Positions 23,901 to 35,100 of a DNA stretch of 64,000 bases are shown one piece after another (position 1 is the stretch's first letter; the number at the start of each line of letters is the position of its first letter). Source of the DNA: CAWAHD01 sp963781785 (GTDB taxonomy: Bacteria > Planctomycetota > Planctomycetia > Isosphaerales > Isosphaeraceae). The DNA is taken from contig CAWAHD010000001.1 of NCBI GenBank assembly GCA_963781785.1, forward strand, positions 1,550,001-1,614,000. The letters are read 5' to 3'. The position numbers and the translations under genes were made by a program. The notes beneath the pieces were generated by a model that saw only the letters and a program-made list of their open reading frames with translations, had not been told where the DNA came from and did no database searches.

Positions 23901-25569
23901 TGCGTGAACGTGCGAACCGATCGAGTGGTGGCAACTCGTACGGGATCCGCGCTGGCGAGCGCGAGGACTACGAGTGGCTGCTGCACGATCTGGAGGAGCA
24001 CAGGAACGGCCCCGATCATGTGGTCCACCTCTGGAACGTCACGGAAGGCCGCGCTCCGGAACACGCCGAGGAGACCGGCTTCTACAGCCTGATGGGCCTT
24101 GCGCAGGCCTGCGCCGGCCGCGCGAACGAGAAGCAGCGAGACGTGCTTGTCGTCGCCGACAGCCTCCAGAGCATCGACGGTGGCGAGACCATATTTCCGG
24201 AGAAAGCCACGCTGCTCGGGCCGGTCAAGGTCATCCCGAAAGAGATGCCGTACCTGCGCACGCGGGCAGTCGGCGTGGACGCGACACAAACGCCGCCGCA
24301 GCGCGAGCGTCTTGTGCACGACCTGCTACTCGAGATGGCCGTGGATCGTCCCGTTCGAGTGGCCGCCTTTCGGCATGGGCAGCGGTGGGAGCAGACTTAC
24401 GAGCCCCAACGACTGACGGAGTCTGCAAGCGTGCCGCTACGGGATCGGGGAGTGTACCTCATCACGGGTGGCCTGGGAGGCATCGGGCTGGTGCTGCGCG
24501 CTGGTTGGCGCGAGAGTCGCAGGCGCGGCTGGTACTCACCTCCCGGGGGACCTTCCCGCCGCGCCAGGACTGGGAGGGCTGGTTGGCCTCGCATAGAGCC
24601 ACAGACGCCACGGCTCGACGAATCACGGCGTTGCTCGAGATCGAGACCGCCGGCGCGGAAATCCTGATCGGCCGCGCGGACGCTGGAGATCTGCAAGAAA
24701 TGGCGTCCGTGATCGACCTGGCGCGGCAGCGCTGGGGCAAGATCGACGGGGCGATTCACGCGGCAGGGATTGCGGGCGGCGGCGCCATCGAACTTCAAAC
24801 TCGGGAATCGGTCGACGCCGTGCTGGGTCCAAAAGTCTGTGGAAGTCGCACACTCGAGAAGCTGCTCGAAGCCGATCGGCCAGACTTCTTGGTCCTTTGC
24901 TCGTCGATCGACGCGATCCTCGGTCGAGCCGGCGCCGTCGATTACTGTGCCGCGAACCTGTTTCTGGACGCTTTTGCGGTCTCGAAGCATGCGCTTGACG
25001 GAACACGGCTGATATCGATCGGCTGGGACGCGTGGCAAGAGACCGGGATGGCTGTGAATCTCACGGCGCCGGACCGAGCATATGCCCTCAAGCACGGTAT
25101 CGGCAACGAGGAAGGAATCGAGGCGCTGCGCAGGGCGCTAACCACGAGTCTTGCGCAAGTAGCCGTCATCACGCGCAACCTGCCTAGTTTGCTCGCCGGC
25201 ATGGCCGCGGCCGAGGAGGCGGCGACGCGTGAGGCTGACAGCGCATCGTCCGTGCCGGTCAACGCCCAGTTGGCGGCAGCCGGAGGGGGCTCGCAGGTAC
25301 GCATTCTGCAAATCTGGAAAGAGCTGCTGGGCATTCCCGACATCGGCCTGGACCACAATTTCTTTGAGCTGGGCGGGCATTCGCTCTTGGGGACAAGCAT
25401 GCTGTCGCGAATCCGCCGCCAAGTCGGGGTGTCGGTTCCTTTGCGCACTCTGTTCGAGGCACCGACCGTCCGCGCCTTGGCTGAACGAGTCGACACCCTG
25501 GTCTGGGCGGTCACAGGCTCGCCTGCGCACGACAAGGGTGACGACGATCGCGAGGAAATCGAACTATGA
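20960..25569 (+). CDS. Type I PKS module KS-AT-KR-carrier between two NRPS genes (PKS4)
   Basis: PKS of about 1,535 aa that extends the NRPS1 product by one malonate. ATG at 20960 is preceded by GCGAGG; a GTG at 20951 is the alternative. The KS (about 20980-22270) has QTACSTS, EAHGTAT and NLGHLDA, differing from the DTACSSS of most other KSs here, as expected for a KS acting on an aminoacyl chain. AT (about 22550-23480) has GHSVGEL and HAFH (malonyl). KR (23730-25060) has TGGLGGIG and Tyr in DYCAANLF, without LDD. The carrier has DHNFFELGGHSLL, like a PCP. The acidic tail DDDREEIEL is a plausible partner for the TubC_N domain of NRPS2. The last 4 nt (ATGA) overlap NRPS2. Apparent indels near 21062, 21720 and 24500. 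Confidence 0.9.
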
Positions 25570-28500
25570 GCTGCGAAGCGATCCTCAGCGAGCTACGCAG
25601 CCGCCACATCCGGCTGTGGGAAGACGGTGGCCGGCTCCGATTGAGCGCGCCCAAAGGAGCGATGACACCCGAGCTGGAGGACGCGCTCAGCAGCTACAAA
25701 TCGGAGCTCTTAGGGCTGTTGAAGTCAGCCAACCCAGACGAGCCTCATTCAATCAAACGGGTTGCGCGAGCCGCCAGAATGCCGCTCTCCTTCGCTCAGG
25801 AGCGGTTCTGGTTCCTGACGAAATTGCATCCCGGCAGCAACCACAACATTGCCGCATACCGGGAGATCTTCGACTCGGTGGATACCGAGTTGCTGGGGCG
25901 AGCCGTCGCCGCCCTCGTGGCCAGGCACGAGGTCCTGCGGACAGGTTTCTCGGATCATGGCGGCGTGCCCGCAGCGTCCATCGCTCCCAACGTTCCAACG
26001 CCGTTCGCGGTGGTCGACGTTTCGGGGGAAACAATCGCGGTGGTCGAGCGATTGGCACAGCAACCCTTTGATCTCTCGTGCGCGCCGCTTTTCCGCACGT
26101 TCCTCTTGCGAAAGCCCGGGGCGCCCTCCGTGTTCGTGCTGGTCATGCACCATATTATTTCTGATAGCTGGTCGGTTGGAGTGCTGCTTCGCGAGCTCGG
26201 ACTCGCGTGCGAGTGCTTGGCCCGAGGCGCGGAACCTTCCTGGCCGGAGCTCCCTGTTCAGTACGCCGACTACACGGCATGGCAGCGAGAGCAGGTCAGG
26301 AACGAGGACCTCGGCTTCGAGCTCGATTACTGGGAGCGTAAGCTCGAGGGTTGCCCGACGGTACTCGAGTTGCCCGGGGCACGATCCGCCGCCGCGCCGC
26401 AAACAAAAAGCGCGGTCTACACATTCTCTCTCGGGAGCGCGATGTCCGAGAACATCCGGGCAGTGTGTGCCAGCGAGCGCGCGACGCTTTACATGGTTCT
26501 CCTCGCCATCCACAACGCGCTTCTGTTCCGGTATACCAATCAAAGGTCGATCTTGGTCGGCGTCCCGGTGGCAAACCGGGTCCGTCCCGAGTTCGAGCAC
26601 ATGATTGGCCTGTTCGTGAACGCCTTGGTGATCCGCACGGATCTCGACGGCCAGCAGACCGCGCGAAGCCTGGTACGTCAGGTGCGCGAATCGGTGCTCG
26701 AATTGCACGCGCACTCGGAGACGCCGTTCGAGAAAATCGTGGAACGGGTGAATCCGGAGCGCGCCACCGCCTCCAATCCTCTGTTCCAGGTTGCGCTCGT
26801 GGTGCAGAACACGCCGCACAGTTCCGAGTATGAGACGGTCAGCGGTGGCGCGACGGTCGACCTGACGCTGTACGCCTGGGAGAACCCGAACGGAGAGATC
26901 CGATGCTCATTTGAATATCCAGTGGGGCTGTTCAGTCCCGGCACCGTCGAGCGCATGTCTCGTCATTTCACGAACCTGGCCGCGGCATTCGCGAGCACTC
27001 CCGATGAATCGATCGGACGGCTCGGGCTGCTCGGCACGGCAGAGCGTGCCGAGATCCTGGCCGCCGCGGCGAGGCCGCCCGTGGAATACCCCTCCGATCG
27101 CTGCATCCACGATCTGATCAAAGAGCAATGCCACCGCACTCCCGGACAGGTTGCAGTCGCCTGCGGCACCGAGTTGACCTACGGCGAGCTTGACGAGGCC
27201 TCCGACCGCTTGGCAGCCAAGCTGGAGCGATCTGGCGTGGGCCCGGGAGTGACGGTGGGCATCTGCGTGGACCGTTCCATACGGATGCCGGTGGCGTTAC
27301 TGGGGGTGTTGAAGGCCGGCGGTGCCTATGTGCCGCTCGACCCTCAGTTCCCCGATGAGCGCCAGAGGAACATTCTGGTGGACTCTCAAGCGGCGGTCTT
27401 GCTCACCGAGAGATCGCTGGCCGACCGGGTCGCGACCACAGGTCTCGTCAAGATCTGGCTGGACGAAGAAATGCCACCGGGCCGACCCGTCAATGCGGCT
27501 TCGCCCGATGACCTTGCGTATATCATTTACACTTCCGGTTCGACCGGGAAGCCAAAAGGGGTCGAGATTCCGCACCGCGCGCTGGTGAACTTCCTGTGTT
27601 CGGTGCGGCGCGAACCCGGAATCCATGCGGGTGATCGGCTGCTGGCGGTCACGACGCTTTGCTTTGACATCGCCGCCCTGGAGTTGTACTTGCCGCTCCT
27701 TGTCGGCGCACGCCTTGAAATCACGCCTCGCGGCACCGAAGTCGACGGGGTCGCGCTGCGCCGGATGATCGACGAATCGGCGCGACCATGATGCAGGCAA
27801 CCCCTGCAACCTGGTGCGTCCTCATTGAGTCGGGATGGACCGGCCGGTCTGGTCTGAAGATCCTGTGCGGCGGCGAAGCGCTATCGCGTGACCTCGCCGA
27901 CCGGCTCCTCGAGCGGGGCAGTGAAGTCTGGAACCTCTACGGACCGACGGAGACGACCGTCTGGTCCACTCTGGCGCGAGTAACGGCCGGTGCGCGAGCC
28001 GTGCCGTTAGGAGTGCCGGTCGCGAATACGTCGCTCTACGTCATGGACCCGTACCAGCAGTTGGTGCCCAGGTGCGTGACCGGAGAGCTGTACATCGGCG
28101 GGGACGGACTGGCGCGAGGCTATCACAACCGGCCTGAGCTCACGCGAGAGAAATTCGTGTCCCATCCGTTCTGTCCCGGCGAACGCCTCTACCGAACGGG
28201 AGACCTGGCGTGTTATCGCGATGACGGCGAGCTCGAGTTTCTCGGTCGCGCCGACACTCAGTTGAAGGTCCGCGGCTTCCGCATCGAGCCCGGCGAGATC
28301 GAGCAAGTGCTCGAGCATCAGCCGGGAGTGCGGCAGGCTGTGGTTGTGGCCCATCGCGACGGCACAGATCTACGCCTGGTGGCGTATGTGGCTGCGCGAC
28401 GCGGGGACCCTCCTCAGGTTGAAGACTTGAAGAAGGCCCTGCATAAAGCGCTGCCGAATTACATGGTGCCGGCATTGATCACGCTCATGGACGAACTGCC

Positions 28501-29634
28501 GCTGACAGCCAACGGCAAACTGGACCGCAACTCACTGCCCAAGCCCGATTTCGGCGCCGGATCGTCGGCAAAAAAAGTTCGGCCGCGGACGTCGCTCGAA
28601 GCGGAGCTCTTACAGTTCTGGCAAGATTCATTGGGTGTCCGCGACATCGGGGTCACCGACAATTTCTTCGACCTCGGGGGCGACTCGCTCCTGGCAGTGA
28701 GGATGTTCAGCCTGATTGAGAAAAGGATTGGGCCGACACCAATGTTGATTCTGTTCGAGTCACCCACCGTCGAACAGATGGCACAACGTCTCGAGAGCGC
28801 CAGCGTACCATCGGACTGGCGTAGCCTCGTCGCCGTTCAGCCCGGAGGAAGCCGTCCGCCGCTCTTCGTCGTTCCCGGCGTGAATGGAAACGTGATGCGC
28901 CTCGCGGCACTGGCACGGGCGCTCGGGCCGGATCAACCCGTTTATGGTCTGCAGTCCGTGGGCTTCGGTGGCGTGCATGCGCCCTGGAGCGCATGGAGGA
29001 GATCGCAGCACACTTTCTGGACGAGATCCGGACGGTCCAGGCGTCGGGCCCGTACTGCCTGGCAGGGATCTGCGTCGGAGGAGTAGTGGCCTACGAAATG
29101 GCGCAGCAACTGCGAGCGCACGGCTCTGAAGTGAGCGTCCTGGCATTGCTCGATGCTTGGCCCCCGCATCGTTGTACGACGCGCGAGCGGTTGCTTCCCC
29201 ATGAGAACGTACAATTCTGGCGAGCTCGTATCGCTCTGCGCAGACTGCTTTCCCTCGAGCCATGGCACTGGCCGGCCTTCCTGCGCGACAAGGGGCGGCA
29301 GTTGACTGAGCAATTATTCTCTGGGAGGCGTGAATACGATAGGACGACATTTCTTCGCGAGTTGGTGGTAACAGCCAATCTGAAGGCGTTCGAGCGATAC
29401 CGGCTCGAGCCCTACGACGGTAGCCTGATCTTGATCGCGTCGGCCGAGCGCCCGCTCGCTGAAACGGCCGACCCTCGCCTCACCTGGCTCACGATGGTGC
29501 GTCGCGGCTGCACAATTCACCAGATCCCATTAGAAGACACTGACTCGCTTCTCAAATCGCCTTATGTCGAATCGGTGGCCGATCACCTGAACGAAGCCTT
29601 GGCGCCGACTGCGGTGATGGCGGCGCGACCATGA
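25566..29634 (+). CDS. Terminal NRPS module TubC_N-C-A(Gly)-PCP-TE (NRPS2)
   Basis: About 1,356 aa. It starts with a TubC_N docking domain (LRLSAPKGAMTPEL). The condensation domain has HHIISDSW, with Ser replacing the Gly of HHxxxDG. The adenylation domain has YTSGSTGKPKG and a pocket reading D-I-L-Q-L-G-L-V-W-K (glycine). PCP has DNFFDLGGDSLL. A C-terminal thioesterase (28840-29630) makes this the probable release point. The TE nucleophile motif is GICVGG, so Cys (codon 29071-29073) sits where Ser is usual; Cys-type TEs are known, for example in obafluorin and sulfazecin synthetases. Apparent indels lie near 27775, where the A-domain core is interrupted, and near 28985, early in TE. Translationally coupled at both ends: ATGA overlaps with PKS4 and the exporter. 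Confidence 0.9.
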
Positions 29635-31284
29635 AGCTGATCCTCGCACTATTCCGGAAGTCGGGTCGACGCTTGTTGCTGCTGGCGGGCTTGGGCGCAC
29701 TCGGCGGGCTATCGACCGCGGGCCTCCTGGCGCTCATCAACGAAGTTCTGAAGCGCCATTCCACGGCACCCATCCTCGTGGCGGGCTTCGCCAGCGTGTT
29801 GATCCTCAAGCTAGCCTCGTCCTTCGCCTCGAAGCTCGTCCTGATCCGGTTTGCTCAAGACACCCTCCTCGACTTATCGCTAGGGCTCTCGGAAAAAGTG
29901 CTCAGAACCCCACTCCGCCGGCTGGAGCTGATCGGCACGGGGCGGATTTTCGCCGCGATGACCGACGATATCGCAATCCTGTCGGCCGCCATCATGGCGA
30001 TTCCCACGCTCACATTACAGGGCGCGATCATTGTCGGTTGCTCTGGCTATCTCGCCTGGGTATCGCCCCGCAGCTTCCTGGCTTCGCTCGTCGTCGCCGG
30101 CATTGGTGCCTTCGCGTACAGAATTCTCTTGCGAAGGGCTCGCAAGGCGGTCCGGCGGGCACTCGAGAGCCGCGACCGCCTGTTCGAACGATTCCGCATG
30201 CTGACCGATGGCATCAAGGAATTGCAGCTCAACGCGTCCCGGAGCCGGGTCTTCCTTGATCACGACATGGGAAGTATTGTCGCGTCGGTACGCGAGCAGA
30301 ATATCATCGCAACGACGCAGTATACGATCGCGGAAGCCTGCAGCCAGGCGTCCCTCTACGGACTCTTGATGGTGCTGCTGTTCGTCCTGCCAGGATCGAA
30401 CTGGCTGAGCTCGGGTGAGATCACGACGTTCGTGATCGCGGTGATCTACTGCATGACGCCCGTCTGGGGAATTCTCGGATCGTTGCCGGCATTGAACCTT
30501 GGGTATTCGGCCTGGGAGCGGCTGGAAGAGATCGGCGGCTCGCTGGATCGGGAGACTCCCGTGTGCCTGGAAGCTGTTGCGCCGCGGGTCTCCCCGCCCG
30601 AGATCCGGTTCGAAGGGGTCTGTTTCACTTACGGTAGAAACCGGAGGGGCGACGGCGGATTCACCCTGGGGCCCTTGAGCCTGGAGCTCGGGCGTGCCGA
30701 GCTCGTGATGGTGATCGGCGGCAACGGAAGCGGCAAATCGACCTTCGCGAAGCTGCTGACCGGCCTTTACGCTCCAGACTCGGGGCGGATCATGGTCGAC
30801 GGCCTGAGCATAACGTCGGCAAGCGCCTACCGCGAAATGTTCTCGGCGGTCTACTCCGATTTTTATTTGTTCGAGCGGTTGTATCAATCCGCCAATCCCG
30901 ATTTGCTCGCGCGGGTCGCAGTACCTGGAAGAGTTTCAGCTCGAAAAGAAAGTGTTTTTGCGCGGCGACGCGTTTTCGACGACGGCGCTCTCGCAAGGGC
31001 AGCGGAGAAGGCTGGCGCTCGTGGCAGCCTACCTGGAAGACCGCCCCATCTATGTTCTCGACGAGTGGGCTGCCGACCAGGACCCCAGCTTCCGTCGCGT
31101 GTTCTACGAGGGACTCCTACCTGACCTGAGGGCGCGGAACAAGACCGTCGTCGTGATCACCCACGACGACCGCTACTTCCACCTGGCGGACCGGCTCATC
31201 AAGCTCGACTGCGGTCGGATCGCCGATCCCCGCGAACCGCTCTGGGAGTTGAGCAATCGCAGTTCGAGCTTGGTTCTGGAATGA
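29631..31284 (+). CDS. Cyclic peptide/siderophore-type ABC exporter (SyrD/PvdE-like), TMD-NBD fusion
   Basis: Half-transporter of about 550 aa with membrane segments in the first 290 residues (LILALF...LLLLAGLGALGGL, YGLLMVLLFVLPG), then an ATPase domain. Walker A is GGNGSGKST, the signature is LSQGQRRRL, and Walker B is IYVLDEWAADQDP. The DEWAADQDP form is typical of exporters of cyclic lipopeptides and pyoverdine precursors. It probably moves the finished product, or a periplasmically matured precursor, across the inner membrane. An apparent indel near 30915 splits the ATPase domain; the second frame carries the signature, Walker B and the H-loop (VVVITHDD). ATG overlaps the NRPS2 stop by 4 nt. 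Confidence 0.88.
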
Positions 31285-31311
31285 AACAGGGTTTTGCTTG
31301 ACCGGAGCCTG

Positions 31312-32101
31312 ATGGTGAACACAGATTACCTGGTTCGTCCGCGCCCAAGCCGACGGCACGCACGCGCATGTTCGCTTTTCCGCACGCGGGTGTCGGCGCT
31401 TCTGCGTATCGTGGATGGGCCGAGAACATGGATGGGGAAATTGATCTCTGTTACATCCAGTTGCCCGGTGCGAGAATCGCATCGGGGAATCACCGTTCAC
31501 GGCATTCGGGCAGCTCGCCGGCGCTCTGGCCACTGCACTGGCCCCTTGGGTGGACCGCCCCTACATTTTCTACGGGCACAGTTTCGGCGCGATCGTCGCC
31601 TTTGAGATCGCGCGCGAGCTGCGCCGCCGCAGATTCGCGGAGCCGGAGCATCTCTTTGTCTCCGCCGGCCGCGCACCGCACTTGCGGTGGCCCCATCCGC
31701 CCATCGGACAACTCACCGTCAGGGACCTGCTGCGCGAAGTTCACCGCCGTTACGGCGCCGTGCCTGCTGAAATCCTCGAAGATGTCGAGCTTCAGGAACT
31801 GTTCGTGCCGGCTCTGCGAGCAGACCTGACGATGCTTGAAACATATCATTACACGCCGGAACGACCGCTCGGGTGCGGGATCACCGTATTCGGTGGGCGC
31901 CAGGACTGCATGGTCGACACGGCCGCGCTCGATGGCTGGCGCGACCACACTTCGGGCGAGTTTCAAGTCCATCGGCTTGAAGGCGGCCATATGTTCTTGC
32001 AAACCGCGCGTGCGTGGCTCCTGGAATCCATCTCCTCCACGCTTGCCGCGGACTTCGAATGGCGAGCCCGGACCGCGGGCGGGAGGATGATCGATGCTTG
32101 A
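31312..32101 (+). CDS. Type II (external) thioesterase
   Basis: About 260 aa, GrsT/SrfAD-like alpha/beta hydrolase that removes wrong acyl groups from carrier domains. ATG at 31312 follows GGAG with a 4-nt spacer. The N-terminal FAFPHAGVGASAYRGW is the family's oxyanion region; GHSFGA carries the nucleophile Ser. The Asp is probably in FGGRQDCM and the His in GGHMFL. Two apparent one-base losses, near 31349 (C run) and 31478 (G run), split it into three frames. Each break falls in a homopolymer, which favours sequencing error. It sits between exporter and PKS5 in the operon. Unlike the terminal TE domain, it keeps the standard Ser. Confidence 0.85.
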
Positions 32102-32112
32102 GCCTTCGCAGC

Positions 32113-32119
32113 GGGGAGG
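32113..32119 (+). promoter_or_regulatory. Ribosome binding site for PKS5
   Basis: GGGGAGG ends 6 nt before GTG at 32126. It supports that GTG as the PKS5 start, although an indel near 32180 breaks the frame soon afterwards. Confidence 0.6.
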
Positions 32120-32125
32120 CCGTTT

Positions 32126-35100
32126 GTGACCGCAATGCGCGACCGCATTGAATCCCTCTCGCCCAGCGCGCTGGCGCTGACTCGACGCTCGAGCTCGATG
32201 CGAAACTGCAAGAGATCGAAGGGCGGCGTCCGGAGCCGATCGCCATCGTGGGAATCGGCTGCCGGATTCCTGGATGCGCCCCCGGCCCGGAGGGGTTCTG
32301 GAGCCTGCTCGCCAACGGGCGGGATGCCGTCTGCGAGGTTCCGGCGGACCGCTGGGATATCGACCGATATTACGATCCCGATCCGGATGCACCGGCACGA
32401 ATCTCCACCCGCTGGGGTGGCTTCCTGGAAGGACCCGTCGGGGCGTTCGACGCGCTCTTCTTCGGGATCTCTGGCCGGGAAGCGGTCAGCATGGACCCGC
32501 AGCATCGCCTGCTGCTGGAGGTGGCGTGGGAGGCGATTGAAAACTCCGGCCATGATCCGCAAAGGCTGGCCGGATCACAGACCGGCGTCTACGTCGGCAT
32601 CTCCACGACCGATTACCATCACCTGCTCTTGACGCGCGGTCCGCACGCCATTGACGCCTACACCGCCAGCGGCTCCGCGCACAGTATCGCCGCGGCCAGG
32701 ATCTCTTATGTTCTCGACCTGCGGGGCCCGAACCTGGCCATCGACACGTCTTGCTCGTCGTCGCTCGTTGCCGTGCACACGGCCTGCCAAGGATTGTTGA
32801 ACGGCGATTGCACGGTGGCGCTCGCGGGGGGCGTGAACATGCTATTGTCCCCGGAGGTGTCGATCGCACTGTCGCGATCGCACATGATGGCCGCCGATGG
32901 CCGGAGCAAGGCATTTGACGAGCGCGCCGACGGTTTCGTTCGCGGCGAAGGATGTGGCATCGTCGTGCTGAAACGGCTCTCCGACTGCGCAGGCCGATGG
33001 TGACACTGTCCTGGCACTGATCCGCGGCACGGCCGTCAATCAGGACGGCCGCTCCAACGGCATCACGGCCCCGAGCGGTCCGGCCCAGGAGTCGGTGATC
33101 CGTGCCGCACTGGCCAGGCGCGGGTCGCGCCCGAGGAGATCGACTATGTGGAAGCGCACGGCACAGGCACCGCGCTTGGCGACCCCATCGAAGCCCATGC
33201 CCTGGCCGCCGTACTGGGCACCGGTCGATCGGCTCCGCTCCTGGTCGGGTCTGTGAAGGCCAACCTGGGCCACCTCGAGGCCGCGGCAGGAGTCGCCGGA
33301 CTGATCAAGGTCGTGCTGGCTCTGCACCATGGCGTGATCCCACCCCAGTTGCACTTCCGACGCTTGAATCCCCATATCGACTGGTCGGGAGCTTCGATCG
33401 AGGTCGCGGTTGCGGGTTGTGAGTGGTCGCGTGGCGGGCGGCCGCGTCGCGCGGGTGTGAGCTCGTTCGGTTTCAGCGGCACCAACGCGCACCTGGTGGT
33501 CGAGGAGCCTCCCGAGCCGGCGCCGCGGTCCGGGATGCCTCGGTCGATGTACGTTCTGCCGCTTTCGGTGCGCACCGATTCGGCGCTCCGCGAGCTGGAA
33601 GAGCGGTACGCTGTGCAGGCCGTGGCCGGCGAGCCGGACGTGGTCGATCTGTGCTACACGGCGGGGGCCGGCCGGTCTCATTTCGCCGTCCGCGCCGCCT
33701 ACGTTGCCGGCTCTGCCCAGGATTTGCAACAGAAGCTCCGCCGCGGCGACGCCGCAGCCCGAGGCCGTTTCGAGCGGCCGCCGGAGGTCGTCTTCCTGTT
33801 CACCGGGCAGGGGGGGCAATACGCCGGTATGGGCCGCGACCTCTACGTGTCGGAGCCCGCATTCCGTCGCGTGATCGACGAGTGCGACGCTTACGACCTT
33901 CTTTACGGCCCGACGTCCGGAATGCGGCTGGACGACACGCGGTTCGCCCAGCCGGCGCTATTTGCTCTCCAGTGTGCTCTGGCGGCGTTGTGGCGGAGCT
34001 GGGGAGTGCAGCCGACGGCCGTGCTCGGACACAGCGTGGGCGAGTACGCCGCTCTGTGCGTGGCCGGCGCCTGCACCTTGTCTGACGGGCTGCGGTTGGT
34101 CAGTGCCCGTGGCCGGCTGACGGGGGGGCTGCCCGCGGGCGAGGGGGCCATGGCCGCAGTACTGGCGCCGGCCGAGGCGGTGCGGGCGGCCGTCGAACCG
34201 CTGGGGCGATGGTTGTCGATCGCAGCGGTGAACGGTCCCGAGAGTGTGGTGATTTCCGGGCGACTCGCGGAGCTGGAGGCGGTCTGCGAGCGGTTCGCGG
34301 TGGGAGGATACCGCGTTGCGCGGTTGCGAGTCTCGCACGCATTCCACTCGCCGCTCATGGAAGGGGCCGCCCGGGCGCTGGCGGAACAGGCCGGCACTGT
34401 GGCTTTCCATGAGCCGGAGGTGCCTCTGATCTCGACGGTGACGGGCGAGTCGGTCGGCTCTCAGGAGCTATCGCGTGCGGACTACTGGCGCCGGCAGGTG
34501 CGAGACGGGGTGCAATTCGAGCGCGCCATGGAGGCGGTCAAGAGCTGCGCGGTCTTCGTCGAGATCGGTCCGGGCTCGACGCTCTTGGGTCTCGGCCGAG
34601 AGTTGATCAGCGGAGAAGAGCGCGTGTGGGCGCCATCGATCCGGCGGAACCGTGATGACTGCGACCAGATGGCCGAGAGTCTGTCCGCGCTCTACGCGAG
34701 GGGCGCCGCGGTGGACTGGGGTGCGTATCACGCCGATCGTGGCGGTCGCCGCGTGTCGCTGCCCACCTACCCCTTCGAGCGTCAACGATACTGGCTCGAC
34801 ACCCCTCCCGCGCCCGCGACGGCACCGAGCTCGAAGAGCACGTTGCTCGGCACACGCGCTGCCACCGCGCTGCCGCTTTACGAAGGCATCGTAGACCTCG
34901 ATAACTCCCCATGGATCCGTGACCACCGCGTGGGCGGTGTCGTCGAGCTGCCCGTGGCCGCTTACATTGAAATCGCAATCGCCCTCGCCGCCGAAGAGCA
35001 GCATCTGAAGCGGGTGTCGGTGGCCGATCTGCGAGTCTCGGAACCGCTACGACTGACCGAGAACCGTCACTTGCAGACGGTCCTCTTGCCGGGCGAGTTC

